In this document: positions 1 through 8,514 of the stretch, piece by piece
How the letters are laid out: the number at the start of each line of letters is the position of its first letter
Position numbering within the stretch: position 1 is the first letter of the stretch
Source: Flavobacteriales bacterium
Lineage (GTDB): Bacteria > Bacteroidota > Bacteroidia > Flavobacteriales_D > Sanyastnellaceae
Direction: 5' to 3'
Length of the DNA stretch: 62,184 nt
NCBI GenBank assembly: GCA_029245065.1
Contig: JAQWQB010000097.1
Location: 1 to 62,184, forward strand
Program-made: the position numbers and the translations under genes
The notes under the pieces: model-generated
Databases searched by the model: none
What the model saw: only the letters and a program-made list of their open reading frames with translations
What the model was told of the DNA's origin: nothing

Positions 1-96
1 ATGTGTTTACCGAATTAGCAAACTGACTTCGTATTACATAGCAGAATAAGGTCTGAAAGTCCTTGATAAACTTCATCTCTAACGTGATGTTCTTCA

Positions 97-104
97 TACC
101 TTTG
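97..104 (+). promoter_or_regulatory. possible -7 element before the DAHP synthase gene
   Basis: TACCTTTG matches the Bacteroidota -7 consensus TAnnTTTG and lies 32 bases before the ATG at 137. I see no TTG at the usual 19-21 base distance upstream, so this is a weak call. The rest of 1-136 holds no gene that I can support. Confidence 0.25.
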
Positions 105-136
105 AACAAGCGTGTCCATTTTGCGCTTTACTTATC

Positions 137-1237
137 ATGGAGATTTCAAGTGTAGAAGATTGGCCATTCAAGGCAACTAGACCTTTCATCATATCCGGTC
201 CGTGCAGTGCTGAAACTGAATCACAGGTGCACTATACGGCCCGGAAATTGAAGAAAACGGGCAAAGTGAACCTGTTCAGGGCTGGGATTTGGAAACCTAG
301 AACCCGCCCTAACTCGTTTGAAGGTGTTGGCGAAATAGGTCTGCAGTGGTTGGTTGAAGCTGGCAAAGCGCAGGGTCTGCCTACGACTACAGAGGTGGCC
401 AATGCCCAGCACGTCGAATTGGCTTTGAAAGCAGGTGTAGATGTTTTGTGGGTGGGAGCTCGAACAACGGTTAACCCTTTCTCTGTTCAAGAAATTGCGG
501 ATGCTGTGAAAGGAGTTGATATTCCTGTTATCATTAAAAACCCGATCAATCCTGATTTACAACTTTGGATTGGTGCTATTGAAAGATTCGCCTTGAACGG
601 AATCAATAAGCTAATGGCCATGCACCGTGGTTTCTCTAGCAGTCTTCCTTCGCCCTACCGAAACTTACCGATGTGGGAGATTCCAATTGCACTCAAAGCC
701 GAAATCCCTTCGATCCCTATTTTATGCGACCCAAGTCACATTTGTGGCAACCGACACATGCTTTCAGGAGTTGCTCAAAAAGCAATGGACTTAGGCATGC
801 ACGGACTCATGCTTGAATCGCACCCAACGCCAGATGAGGCATGGAGCGATGCGAAACAGCAAGTTACTCCTGAAGACTTCGACACGTTGCTTGAGCAATT
901 GCAATTGAGATCAACCGAAACAAGTGATCCAATCATTGCCAACAAATTACACACCCTTCGCGAAGAAATTGACCTTATTGATCAAGGCATCTTGAGACTG
1001 GTTGCTCAACGATTCGGAATCATTGAACAAATTGGGGAATACAAAAAGGAAAACGATCTCACTATTCTGCAGCTTGATCGCTGGAAAGAGATTCTTCAGT
1101 CTAGAAGCGAACTCGCTAAAACGCTGAACATTCCAGATGCCTTCGTTTCAAAGTACCTTGAATTCATGCACAAAGAGTCTATCAAAGCGCAGAGTGCCAT
1201 TATGAACAAAGGAAAGGAAGACGAATTGCTTTGGTGA
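137..1237 (+). CDS. bifunctional 3-deoxy-7-phosphoheptulonate synthase / chorismate mutase
   Basis: This protein should join phosphoenolpyruvate and erythrose 4-phosphate to give DAHP, the first step of the shikimate pathway, and convert chorismate to prephenate. Residues 1-255 form a type I-beta (KDPS-like) DAHP synthase: GPCSAET near residue 21, then KPRTRPNSFEG and later CDPSHICGNR. After a short linker, residues 270-355 form an AroQ-type helical chorismate mutase (LREEIDLIDQGILRLVAQR, then a Lys-rich helix). The 366-residue length fits the synthase-mutase fusion common in Bacteroidota. ATG at 137 places the GPCSAET loop where the family has it. No other aromatic genes lie in the window; they may be to the left. 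The mutase half probably links synthase activity to prephenate flux. Confidence 0.93.
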   Translation: MEISSVEDWPFKATRPFIISGPCSAETESQVHYTARKLKKTGKVNLFRAGIWKPRTRPNSFEGVGEIGLQWLVEAGKAQGLPTTTEVANAQHVELALKAGVDVLWVGARTTVNPFSVQEIADAVKGVDIPVIIKNPINPDLQLWIGAIERFALNGINKLMAMHRGFSSSLPSPYRNLPMWEIPIALKAEIPSIPILCDPSHICGNRHMLSGVAQKAMDLGMHGLMLESHPTPDEAWSDAKQQVTPEDFDTLLEQLQLRSTETSDPIIANKLHTLREEIDLIDQGILRLVAQRFGIIEQIGEYKKENDLTILQLDRWKEILQSRSELAKTLNIPDAFVSKYLEFMHKESIKAQSAIMNKGKEDELLW

Positions 1238-1336
1238 TTGAAACCTTTTCTAGCAAGTGCCGTAAAGCTATTTGAGCAGAGGCAACGGCCTCTTTCTCAT
1301 ACTTAAGCACAAGTAAAACATTTTAGGTTAAGCAAG

Positions 1337-1371
1337 AAGGGTCATTGAAAAGTGACCCTTTCCTATTTTAA
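1337..1371. terminator. convergent intrinsic terminator
   Basis: AAGGGTCA (1337-1344) pairs with TGACCCTT (1353-1360) around an 8-base loop, followed on the plus strand by a broken T-rich tract. It sits between the DAHP synthase gene and the convergent DUF983 gene and may stop transcription from both sides. A weaker hairpin, AGAGGC/GCCTCT followed by TTTC, lies nearer the synthase stop codon. Confidence 0.55.
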
Positions 1372-1779
1372 ATGCGTTCGTTTAGATGGATCATACTTCA
1401 CGAACATATTGATCCAAATGCTCCGAGACAAACGCGCAATCAATGGTAGGAGTAAAATTAAGAGCGTAAACAAGGTAATCAGCAATGTTGCCGGATGTGT
1501 GGTTAAGCTGTATTCAATCCACCCCAATGCGTTGAAGGTGATTAACGCAACGTACACCGCAACGAACAACGCAATGGTTAATCCGTAAGAAACATAAGCC
1601 GCTCCGAAATAGAAACCAGGTTCTCTCAAGTAATTCTCTTGGCACTTTGGGCAATGGCTCGGCATATTGATCAAGCTCTTGAACTTGTATGCATTTTTCT
1701 CTTCAAAGAGATCTCCCTCGTGACATTTTGGGCATTTGAACCTCAAAATCGAATACATTTTTTTGTCTTTCCAAGCCAT
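1363..1779 (-). CDS. DUF983 family membrane protein
   Basis: A 138-residue DUF983 protein of unknown function. The N-terminal part has two CxxC pairs (CPKCHEGDLF near residue 15 and CPKCQENY near 43), which look like a small zinc ribbon. It is followed by the family motif EPGFYFGAAYVSYGL and two hydrophobic helices (about residues 62-82 and 98-118). The Cys pairs should face the cytoplasm. It is a single-gene unit: the next gene upstream is divergent and the one downstream is convergent. A perfect TACCTTTG box lies only four bases before the ATG, so its mRNA may be leaderless. The family assignment is solid; the role is unknown. Confidence 0.85.
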   Translation of the reverse strand: MAWKDKKMYSILRFKCPKCHEGDLFEEKNAYKFKSLINMPSHCPKCQENYLREPGFYFGAAYVSYGLTIALFVAVYVALITFNALGWIEYSLTTHPATLLITLFTLLILLLPLIARLSRSIWINMFVKYDPSKRTHLK

Positions 1780-1783
1780 GGCT

Positions 1784-1791
1784 CAAAGGTA
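1784..1791 (-). promoter_or_regulatory. -7 element of the DUF983 gene
   Basis: On the minus strand this reads TACCTTTG, a perfect TAnnTTTG match, ending four bases before the ATG. No clear -33 TTG is seen. The spacing implies transcription starting at or next to the start codon. Confidence 0.4.
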
Positions 1792-1961
1792 AGGTGCTTA
1801 CACCAAAGTACGTGCTACTCTTGTTACAAAGAAGAACTGATTTTTGTCAGTGGAAGGAAATGCGGTTGTTAACGCACGTTAATTTCAAGAACGTTTGTAA
1901 CAACTCTTGATGTTAGTCGTCTGCAAAGAAAGAATCGTAAATTGAATCCAATCTTAGACCT

Positions 1962-2720
1962 ATGAAAAAAGTACTTTTTAGTTTCGCAGCTGTCTTATTG
2001 ACACTCGGAGCATTTGCACAGAACCCAATTGATCGCCTTTACTCTACGTATAGTGAAAACGAAGATTTCACGAAGATTACCTTTTCAGGTAAGATGTTCG
2101 AAATGGCGAACCACATCGAAGTAGAAAATGCGGAAGACCAAGAAATGGTTGAAGCATTTGGAATGATTGAAGGTGTGAGCATCGTAATGACAGACAGCAT
2201 GACCAACGCTCGTGTTGCTTTCAAAGACGCTATCAAGAAAGCCCAAGGGAGCTTCGAGAACCTTATGACAATTGATGACAAGAAGGGAAAGGCTGAAATC
2301 CTAATTAATGAACGCAACGGCGTTGTGGAAGAGGTATTGATCATTGCTGGTGGCGATGATGGCTTCGTAATCGCAGCACTTTGGGGAGACATCGATCTTG
2401 GGAAATTAGCAACCATTACGCGTGAGCTTCAAATTAACATGATGGATGAATATGACGGAGAAGCAGCTGAGGCGGCTCGCAAAGTCAACATGTATCCAAA
2501 CCCTGCAACGGGAGGAAACATTTCTATTGACATCCCATCTGAATTGAAGAGTGCACAAATCAGTGTGATTGATTTGAACGGAAGAACAGTAGTTGAAACC
2601 GTTGCGAACGGCACGAAATTCGAAATTTCTTCTGCAGACCTTGACAATGGAATTTACATTGTGAAGGTGGCCCAAGGAAACAACATTGTTTTCACTGAAC
2701 AATTGGTGATTCAGAAATAA
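1962..2720 (+). CDS. secreted DUF4252-like protein with T9SS sorting domain
   Basis: A 252-residue exported protein. Residues 1-19 are a signal peptide ending at FAQ. Residues 20-165 resemble DUF4252, a Bacteroidota domain of unknown function, with the typical late motif in which a small aspartate-containing strand follows ALWGDIDLGKLATI. Residues 175-252 are a type A T9SS sorting domain: MYPNPATGG, a central DLNGR turn, and a YIVKV...EQLVIQK ending. The protein should cross the outer membrane by T9SS and be attached or released. It is monocistronic and ends at a strong terminator. Joining DUF4252, usually seen in small lipoproteins or periplasmic proteins, to a sorting domain is somewhat unusual. 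Confidence 0.8.
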   Translation: MKKVLFSFAAVLLTLGAFAQNPIDRLYSTYSENEDFTKITFSGKMFEMANHIEVENAEDQEMVEAFGMIEGVSIVMTDSMTNARVAFKDAIKKAQGSFENLMTIDDKKGKAEILINERNGVVEEVLIIAGGDDGFVIAALWGDIDLGKLATITRELQINMMDEYDGEAAEAARKVNMYPNPATGGNISIDIPSELKSAQISVIDLNGRTVVETVANGTKFEISSADLDNGIYIVKVAQGNNIVFTEQLVIQK

Positions 2721-2740
2721 TCACTTCTCTCAACAAGAAG

Positions 2741-2770
2741 AAGCCTGGCTCATTGAGCTGGGCTTTTTTT
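2741..2770 (+). terminator. intrinsic terminator of the DUF4252/T9SS gene
   Basis: AGCCTGGCTCA pairs with TGAGCTGGGCT through a tight loop and is followed by seven T on the plus strand. Confidence 0.85.
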
Positions 2771-2790
2771 GTACCCGAAATATAGGGCAC

Positions 2791-2817
2791 AAAAAAAGGT
2801 TCGCGCCCGAACCTTTT
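2791..2817 (-). terminator. intrinsic terminator of the candidate small RNA
   Basis: On the minus strand AAGGTTCG pairs with CGAACCTT around a 4-base loop and is followed by seven T. It is 140 bases beyond the stop codon of the ABC exporter gene, so it more likely closes the structured RNA described next, and also stops any read-through from the exporter. Confidence 0.85.
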
Positions 2818-2914
2818 CAATTTCCACTAGGGTGGAATAATTACTTATTTAACTGATTGTTTAAGTTGTACCAAGAAACAATCTATACCTCTATAACGGA
2901 GGCACTTAAATAAG
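2791..2914 (-). ncRNA. candidate structured small RNA (unassigned)
   Basis: About 120 noncoding bases on the minus strand fold by perfect complementarity into an ordered structure. P1 pairs CTTATTTAA (2914-2906) with TTAAATAAG (2852-2844). It encloses P2 (CCTC/GAGG, 2902-2888) and P3 (GATTGTTT 2883-2876 with AAACAATC 2862-2855, 13-base loop), making a three-way junction. P4 follows (TTCCAC/GTGGAA, 2837-2822, 4-base loop), then a terminator hairpin with a U-tract. A promoter-like sequence lies immediately upstream. No reading frame of note is present. It could instead be a processed 3' UTR of the ABC exporter mRNA. I do not recognise it as 6S RNA, tmRNA, SRP RNA or RNase P RNA. Confidence 0.6.
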
Positions 2915-2917
2915 GTT

Positions 2918-2949
2918 TCAATTTATGATATTATCGTGGTAAGATGCAA
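2918..2949 (-). promoter_or_regulatory. putative promoter of the candidate small RNA
   Basis: On the minus strand TTG (2949-2947), a 21-base spacer and TAAATTGA (2925-2918) match the Bacteroidota -33/-7 pattern with one change in the -7 box. Transcription would begin near 2912, at the base of stem P1. Confidence 0.45.
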
Positions 2950-2957
2950 GTGGATGG

Positions 2958-4781
2958 TTAACCAAATTGCTGCATTTCGACCAATGACCTATACACACCA
3001 TTTAATTCCATCAATTCAGCGTGCGTTCCTTGCTCAGCAATAGCTCCGTCTTTCACCACTGCTATGACATCAGCATTTTGAATGGTACTCAAACGGTGAG
3101 CAATAACCAATGATGTTCTGTTCTTCATTAGCTTGAAAATTGCCTCTTGGACAAGCTTTTCAGACTTCGTATCAAGCGCAGATGTTGCCTCGTCCAAAAT
3201 GAGGATCGGTGGGTTTTTGTAAACTGCCCTAGCAATACTCAAACGCTGTTTTTGTCCACCTGATAGCTTTCCACCCCCATCACCGACAGCGAAATCATAC
3301 GTTCCTGGTAGGTCCTTGATAAACTCTTCAGCATTTGCCACTCGTGCGGCCTCCTTCACTTTTGCGATATCAGGAGATTCGAATCCCAAGGCGATGTTCG
3401 AGGTCACAGAATCATTAAACAGGATGCTGTCTTGAGTAACGACGCCCATTTTAGCGCGCACATCTGTTAGTTTCAAATCGGTTATCGGCGTGCCATCAAT
3501 TTTAATTTCTCCGCTGGCAACGTCGTAGAATCTACCCAACAAGTTAGCCAACGTAGATTTCCCACCACCGGAAGGCCCAACCAATGCAACTGTTTGTCCC
3601 TTTTTGATGGTCAGGTCAATTCCTTTGATCACCTCTTCTTCTTTGTAAGAGAAACGGACATTTTTGAATTCGATATCGCTGGTGAAATCTTCCAAATCGC
3701 GGGCGTCTTCTTTATCAGCGATGGATACATCGGCATGAAGAATTTCGTTGATACGTTCAATGCTGGCTCCACCTTTGTTGATCTTAAAGATGGCGTCTGA
3801 AAAGGCTTTTGCTGGTGGAATAATCTGTGAAAAAACGACGAGGTACCCAATGAATAAATCACCACTCATTCCGTCGCTATCACTTAGTACTAGTTTTCCT
3901 CCTACATACAGAAGAATAGCAATTACAGACAGGGAAATAAATTCGCTCATGGGCGAAGACAAGTATTCCCTCTTGTAGAGTTTACGCATCAATTCGAAGT
4001 ACGACTGATTAACCTCGTCAAACCGTGATTTGAATTGTTTTTCCCCGTTAAACGCCTTGATGACTTTAAGTCCGCCCAACGTTTCTTCAATTACGGAAAT
4101 CAAATCTCCCAAGCGGGTCTTTCCACGTTTCGCAGCATTCTTCAGGCTCTTCGCAATCCTACTAATTAGGAAACCAGAGACAGGGAGGAATATCAGGGCG
4201 AACAATGTCAATTTCCAACTGATAATGAATAGCGTTGCGAGTGAAATGACCACCATGATCGGTGACTTAAACAAGATCTCCAAAGTTCCAATGACCGAGA
4301 ACTCGACTTCCATCAAGTCATTCGTCATTCGTGAAATCACATCGCCTTTGCGCTCGTCTGAATAAAAACCAATCGGTAAATCAACTGCTCGATCATACAG
4401 GTTTTTGCGAAGGTCTCTTGCCACCCCTGTTCTGATCGTTGCCAAGCTGTACAAGGCTAAGTAGTTCACCAAATTCTTGAGCAAAGCCAATAGCACAATG
4501 GCCACGCACATGTATAGCAGCGCTTCTTCTTTTCCGTGTTCAACTACAAATGAATCAAGCCCATTTGCCAATCTTGAATACCAGTATTCAGTAGTCATCT
4601 GATCTGAAGCAACATTTGCTTTCGCGACCGACTCTTCTGTGAAAAGGATGCGAAGAAACGGCACTACAGATAGGAAGGTAAATAGTGATAGGACAGCATT
4701 CAATAAGTTGAAAAATATGTTAGCGTACAAGTTCACCTTGTACTTCGCAACCATTCGAAAAATGTCCCAAAACTTCTTCAT
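2958..4781 (-). CDS. ABC exporter, fused permease/ATPase (MsbA-like)
   Basis: A 607-residue half-transporter that should act as a homodimer in the inner membrane, exporting a lipid or other hydrophobic substrate by ATP hydrolysis. Residues 1-340 are the type IV exporter membrane domain with about six helices. Residues 370-607 are the ATPase: Walker A GPSGGGKST at 402-410, signature LSGGQ near 513, Walker B LILDEAT near 535, and H-loop AHR. It starts inside a TAATG overlap with the purB stop, so the two are co-transcribed. The similarity is to lipid A exporter-like proteins, but the substrate cannot be read from the sequence. Confidence 0.87.
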   Translation of the reverse strand: MKKFWDIFRMVAKYKVNLYANIFFNLLNAVLSLFTFLSVVPFLRILFTEESVAKANVASDQMTTEYWYSRLANGLDSFVVEHGKEEALLYMCVAIVLLALLKNLVNYLALYSLATIRTGVARDLRKNLYDRAVDLPIGFYSDERKGDVISRMTNDLMEVEFSVIGTLEILFKSPIMVVISLATLFIISWKLTLFALIFLPVSGFLISRIAKSLKNAAKRGKTRLGDLISVIEETLGGLKVIKAFNGEKQFKSRFDEVNQSYFELMRKLYKREYLSSPMSEFISLSVIAILLYVGGKLVLSDSDGMSGDLFIGYLVVFSQIIPPAKAFSDAIFKINKGGASIERINEILHADVSIADKEDARDLEDFTSDIEFKNVRFSYKEEEVIKGIDLTIKKGQTVALVGPSGGGKSTLANLLGRFYDVASGEIKIDGTPITDLKLTDVRAKMGVVTQDSILFNDSVTSNIALGFESPDIAKVKEAARVANAEEFIKDLPGTYDFAVGDGGGKLSGGQKQRLSIARAVYKNPPILILDEATSALDTKSEKLVQEAIFKLMKNRTSLVIAHRLSTIQNADVIAVVKDGAIAEQGTHAELMELNGVYRSLVEMQQFG

Positions 4782-6124
4782 TAGACTCCAGTATAGTTAG
4801 ACGGCGAAATCATACGTAGTTCAGATTTTACACGTTCATCTACGTTGAGTGTTTCAATAAATGCGGCAATGGATTTCTGGTTGATCCCTTCGTTGGTTCG
4901 GGTCAACGCTTTCAATGCTTCGTACGGTTTTGGGTATCCCTCTCTTCTTAAGATGGTTTGAATGGCTTCTGCTACTACCGCCCAATTTTCTTCTAAGTCG
5001 TTGGCCAACGCTGATTCGTTTAGAAGCAATTTCCCCACTCCCTTCAACGTAGCATACAAGCCAATTACCGTGTGGGCCAGCGGCATCCCTATGTTTCTCA
5101 AAACGGTTGAATCTGTCAAATCTCGTTGCAATCTAGAAACAGGTAATTTTGCTGAAAGGTGCTCTAATAACGCATTCGCAACCCCCATATTTCCTTCACT
5201 ATTCTCAAAATCAATTGGGTTCACTTTGTGCGGCATGGCTGAACTGCCCACTTCCCCTTTTTTAATCTTCTGCTTGAAATAGTCCATCGAAATGTAGGTC
5301 CACATGTCGCGGTCAAAATCGAGAATGATGGTATTGATTCGCTTCATAGCATCGCACAATGCAGCGATGTTATCGTAGTGCTCAATCTGAGTGGTCGTCT
5401 GCGAGCGCTCTAGACCAAGAGAGGAAGCAACAAATTTATTCGCAAAAGCCACCCAATCAATAGATGGATACGCTACGTGATGTGCATTAAAGTTTCCTGT
5501 TGCTCCACCGAACTTCGCGCTAAATGGAAGCGCAACAAGTTGCTTGCGTTGGATCTCCAATCGTTCAATATAAACTTGAATTTCTTTCCCAAGACGCGTG
5601 GGTGAAGCTGGCTGACCGTGGGTTCTAGCCAACATCGGAATGGCTGCCCACTCTTCGCTCTTTGCTTTCAAATCAGCAATAAGTTGATCAACCAACGGGA
5701 GGTACACCTTTTGAACGCCATCTTTCAACGACATTGGGATTGCCGTATTGTTAACGTCTTGAGAGGTTAATCCGAAATGCACGAATTCTTGGTATTCCGA
5801 AAGGCCTTCTTTTTCGAGAACACTCTTAAGGAAGTACTCTACAGCTTTCACATCGTGGTTGGTCACTTTTTCGGTGTCCTTGATTTGCTGGGCATCAGCT
5901 TCCGAAAAATTCTGGTAGCATGCTCTCAAGAATTCCTTTTTGTCAGCCGGAATTCCTGCGAGTTGAGGCAATGGGAGTTCCATCAGTGCGATGAAGTATT
6001 CAACCTCCACAATTACACGGTACTTGATCAGACCGAATTCAGAAAAATAGGTAGCTAGGTCGGCCGTCTTCGAACGATATCTTCCATCAACAGGAGAAAT
6101 TGCGGCCAATTCTGTGAGTTTCAT
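4781..6124 (-). CDS. purB: adenylosuccinate lyase
   Basis: It removes fumarate from SAICAR and from adenylosuccinate in purine synthesis. The 447 residues cover the aspartase/fumarase superfamily: the first conserved region around THDVKAVEYF, the TRTHGQPASPT segment with a catalytic His near residue 165, and the mobile signature loop SSAMPHKVNPIDFENSEGN near 290 with its Ser. Length and order fit the E. coli-like PurB class. It is the first gene of a two-gene unit with the ABC exporter (one-base TAATG overlap). A TACCTTTG box lies about 20 bases before the ATG. Confidence 0.96.
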   Translation of the reverse strand: MKLTELAAISPVDGRYRSKTADLATYFSEFGLIKYRVIVEVEYFIALMELPLPQLAGIPADKKEFLRACYQNFSEADAQQIKDTEKVTNHDVKAVEYFLKSVLEKEGLSEYQEFVHFGLTSQDVNNTAIPMSLKDGVQKVYLPLVDQLIADLKAKSEEWAAIPMLARTHGQPASPTRLGKEIQVYIERLEIQRKQLVALPFSAKFGGATGNFNAHHVAYPSIDWVAFANKFVASSLGLERSQTTTQIEHYDNIAALCDAMKRINTIILDFDRDMWTYISMDYFKQKIKKGEVGSSAMPHKVNPIDFENSEGNMGVANALLEHLSAKLPVSRLQRDLTDSTVLRNIGMPLAHTVIGLYATLKGVGKLLLNESALANDLEENWAVVAEAIQTILRREGYPKPYEALKALTRTNEGINQKSIAAFIETLNVDERVKSELRMISPSNYTGV

Positions 6125-6144
6125 TCCTTACAAATTGAAAAGGT

Positions 6145-6152
6145 CAAAGGTA
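6145..6152 (-). promoter_or_regulatory. -7 element of purB
   Basis: TACCTTTG on the minus strand is a perfect TAnnTTTG match 20 bases before the purB ATG. A -33 TTG at standard spacing is not evident. Confidence 0.35.
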
Positions 6153-6240
6153 GTCAATTGATTAAAGTCTATTACCCAGTATATTTGGGTTTTCGCAATT
6201 GATTTAAGATTTTTTTTGTCATCTCAAAGTACGCTACAGA

Positions 6241-7101
6241 ATGAAAATCTATCCACTGAACACAGGTAACTTCAAATTAGACGGCGGTGCCATGTTCGGC
6301 GTAGTCCCTAAAAGCATTTGGACCCGGACCAATCCTGCAGATGAGAAAAACATGTGCTCGTGGGCCATGCGTTCCATGTTGATTGAGGATGGAGAACGAC
6401 TGATGCTTATTGATACCGGAATTGGCGAAAAGCAAAGCGAAAAATTCTACTCGTATTATTTCCTGCATGGAGAAGATAGCTTGGATGGTAATTTGGCGAA
6501 GCTTGGTTTCCACCGTGATCAAATCACGGATGTATTCTTGACGCACTTGCATTTTGATCATTGTGGCGGTGCCATTCAGTACAATGAAGATCGAAGTCTC
6601 TTAATTCCTGCCTTCAAAAACGCCCATTACTGGAGTACGGCGAACCACTGGGAATGGTCCTCCAACCCCAATCCGCGTGAAAAAGCCTCCTTCTTGAAGG
6701 AAAACATCAACCCAATTGAAGCCAGCGGACAACTTCAATTTATAGAACGTGTTGGGGATTTTACGACAAATTCTTTTGACGATTTCTCTGTATTCTTCGC
6801 TGATGGACATACTGAAAGCCAGATGATTCCCCACATTCAGTACAAAGGAAAGACCTTGGTTTTCATGGCAGACTTGTTGCCGAGCACAGGCCACATTCCA
6901 CTCCCTTACGTGATGGGTTACGACACGAGGCCGTTACTTACGTTGAGTGAGAAAGAGAAATTTTTACACCAAGCAGCAGATAACGATTATGTCCTGTTCC
7001 TTGAGCATGATAGCGTCAGTGAATGTTGCACTGTGCAGCACACAGAGAAAGGAGTTCGCCTGAAAGAAAAGGGCTCGTTCTCAGACTTTTTTGGCAGCTG
7101 A
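6241..7101 (+). CDS. MBL-fold metallo-hydrolase
   Basis: A 286-residue cytoplasmic metallo-beta-lactamase-fold enzyme. The metal-binding motif HLHFDHCGG lies near residues 102-110. Further ligands are expected from DGHTESQM (about 183) and from EHD near 260, with an Asp in FMADLLPS. The arrangement resembles the lactonase/quorum-quenching branch (AHL lactonase-like) more than glyoxalase II, but the substrate is unknown. It is a single gene, and its last 21 bases overlap the end of the convergent pyrD. ATG at 6241 leaves a natural N-terminal strand. Confidence 0.82.
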   Translation: MKIYPLNTGNFKLDGGAMFGVVPKSIWTRTNPADEKNMCSWAMRSMLIEDGERLMLIDTGIGEKQSEKFYSYYFLHGEDSLDGNLAKLGFHRDQITDVFLTHLHFDHCGGAIQYNEDRSLLIPAFKNAHYWSTANHWEWSSNPNPREKASFLKENINPIEASGQLQFIERVGDFTTNSFDDFSVFFADGHTESQMIPHIQYKGKTLVFMADLLPSTGHIPLPYVMGYDTRPLLTLSEKEKFLHQAADNDYVLFLEHDSVSECCTVQHTEKGVRLKEKGSFSDFFGS

Positions 7102-8136
7102 CTTTTTCCAATCTAGAATCCCTTTGTTGATCTTACCAATCAACGAGGGCCCTTCGTAAATGTACCCTGTGTAGATTTGAACGAGTGAAGCTCCTGCTTC
7201 CAGCTTTTCAATAGCATCTTCTGCTGAAGCTATACCGCCTACACCGATAATTGGAAAGCTTCCGTTCGATTTCGAATGAAGGTGTTTGATAACAGAAGTG
7301 CTTTTCTCCTTCACCGGAGCGCCACTCAAGCCGCCCATTCCGATTTCAGCGACTTGGGCTTTAGAGGTTGTCAAGGGCTCTCTTGCAATTGTTGTGTTTG
7401 AGGCAATGACGCCGTCAATTTTTGTTTCGGCAACTATATCAACGATGTCATCTAGCTGCCCTTCCGTCAAATCTGGAGCTATTTTTAAGAGAAGGGGCTT
7501 AGGCTTCGCCGTGGTGCGGTTGCGATCCATTAACTGGTTCAGCAATGCCGTTAACGGCCCCTTCTCTTGAAGATCACGCAGGTTTGGCGTATTCGGAGAA
7601 CTAACGTTCACCACAAAGTAATCTACACACGGATACAACGCATCGAAACAAGCCAAGTAGTCACTTGGGGCGTCTTCGTTGGGGGTCACTTTGTTTTTAC
7701 CAATGTTTCCACCTATGATGATTTTTGTCTTGCGGTTTTTTAGACGTTCAACTGCAGCCTCTACGCCGTGGTTATTGAACCCCATTCTATTGATGAGGGC
7801 ATTGTCTTCAGGAAGGCGAAACAATCTTGGTTGTGGATTACCAGGTTGTCCTACGGGTGTTACCGTACCTATCTCCACGAATCCGAAGCCCACGTATTCC
7901 AATTCGTTGAACAGTGTAGCGTCTTTGTCAAATCCAGCAGCCAATCCCACCGGATTGGGGAAATCGATCCCGAAAACCCGGGTTTCAAGCAACGGGTCTT
8001 GCACCACAAATTTTCGCTTGAAAAATGATTTCATTCCCGGTACTTTCAGGGTACCACGGAGAAGATTAAAGCTCATGTGGTGCACCTTTTCTGGTTGCAT
8101 CGTAAAAAAGAGCGGCTTGATGATGGATTTATACAC
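7081..8136 (-). CDS. pyrD: dihydroorotate dehydrogenase (quinone), class 2
   Basis: It oxidises dihydroorotate to orotate with FMN and passes electrons to membrane quinone. The class 2 N-terminal helix ([10 protein letters not shown], then PEKVHH) is present, followed by [20 protein letters not shown] and [16 protein letters not shown] with the catalytic Ser. The C-terminal FMN phosphate loop is IIGVGGI..SAEDA. I chose the GTG at 8136 (351 residues) over an upstream GTG at 8205 (374 residues). The family starts at this YKxI sequence, and GATTTTTG, close to a -7 box, ends four bases before it. Its 3' end overlaps the convergent metallo-hydrolase gene. pyrF lies at 58.6-59.4 kb. Confidence 0.93.
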   Translation of the reverse strand: MYKSIIKPLFFTMQPEKVHHMSFNLLRGTLKVPGMKSFFKRKFVVQDPLLETRVFGIDFPNPVGLAAGFDKDATLFNELEYVGFGFVEIGTVTPVGQPGNPQPRLFRLPEDNALINRMGFNNHGVEAAVERLKNRKTKIIIGGNIGKNKVTPNEDAPSDYLACFDALYPCVDYFVVNVSSPNTPNLRDLQEKGPLTALLNQLMDRNRTTAKPKPLLLKIAPDLTEGQLDDIVDIVAETKIDGVIASNTTIAREPLTTSKAQVAEIGMGGLSGAPVKEKSTSVIKHLHSKSNGSFPIIGVGGIASAEDAIEKLEAGASLVQIYTGYIYEGPSLIGKINKGILDWKKSAAKKV

Positions 8137-8514
8137 GGTGCAAAAATCGACAATTTTTGATTCAGTTGGATCGTAAATTGAGGTATTTAGCCTCCCAATA
8201 TTCACAGCTTCTTTATACTGTTGAAAACCTAAAAATGAGCCTCAAAACGCATGTTATCAAACATATAGCGAGGTTTTTCAACAATTATTGAAATCTTTTT
8301 TTAGCTTTATAACATCTTTATCAGATAACTGTGACTCAAAACCTACTTTTCAAGCGCCTTGCGTTGGTGCTGCTTTTTGGAGCAGCTTTCATTTTGCTCT
8401 TCAGCTAAAATACGTAGTGAATAACTTTGTTGATAGAAGCAAATCAGTGTACCACTGACACATGCTTCATACGTTTAACTTTGGATTGCAAGAACCAACA
8501 CCTGTTATCGGTAT
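8137..8514. other. intergenic region between pyrD and the 179-residue gene
   Basis: 378 bases without a firm gene. It holds one possible tiny membrane peptide (8331-8408) and two perfect TAnnTTTG boxes on the plus strand, TAACTTTG at 8422-8429 and 8476-8483, either of which could serve the gene at 8515. Neither has a TTG at the expected distance. No terminator or strong hairpin was seen. Confidence 0.4.
8331..8408 (+). CDS. possible 25-residue hydrophobic peptide
   Basis: A GTG-started frame of 25 codons encodes a basic N-terminus (LLFKR) followed by about 15 hydrophobic residues, the pattern of a small single-pass membrane peptide. An in-frame TAA seven codons upstream limits the start to this GTG. 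There is no homology I can name and no strong promoter. It may be a chance frame. Confidence 0.25.
   Translation: MTQNLLFKRLALVLLFGAAFILLFS

Noticed and set aside
12-113. 34-codon minus-strand frame at the left edge
   Set aside because: Short, no recognisable motif, no promoter or conservation evidence; the stop falls inside the window, so it is not the start of a longer gene.
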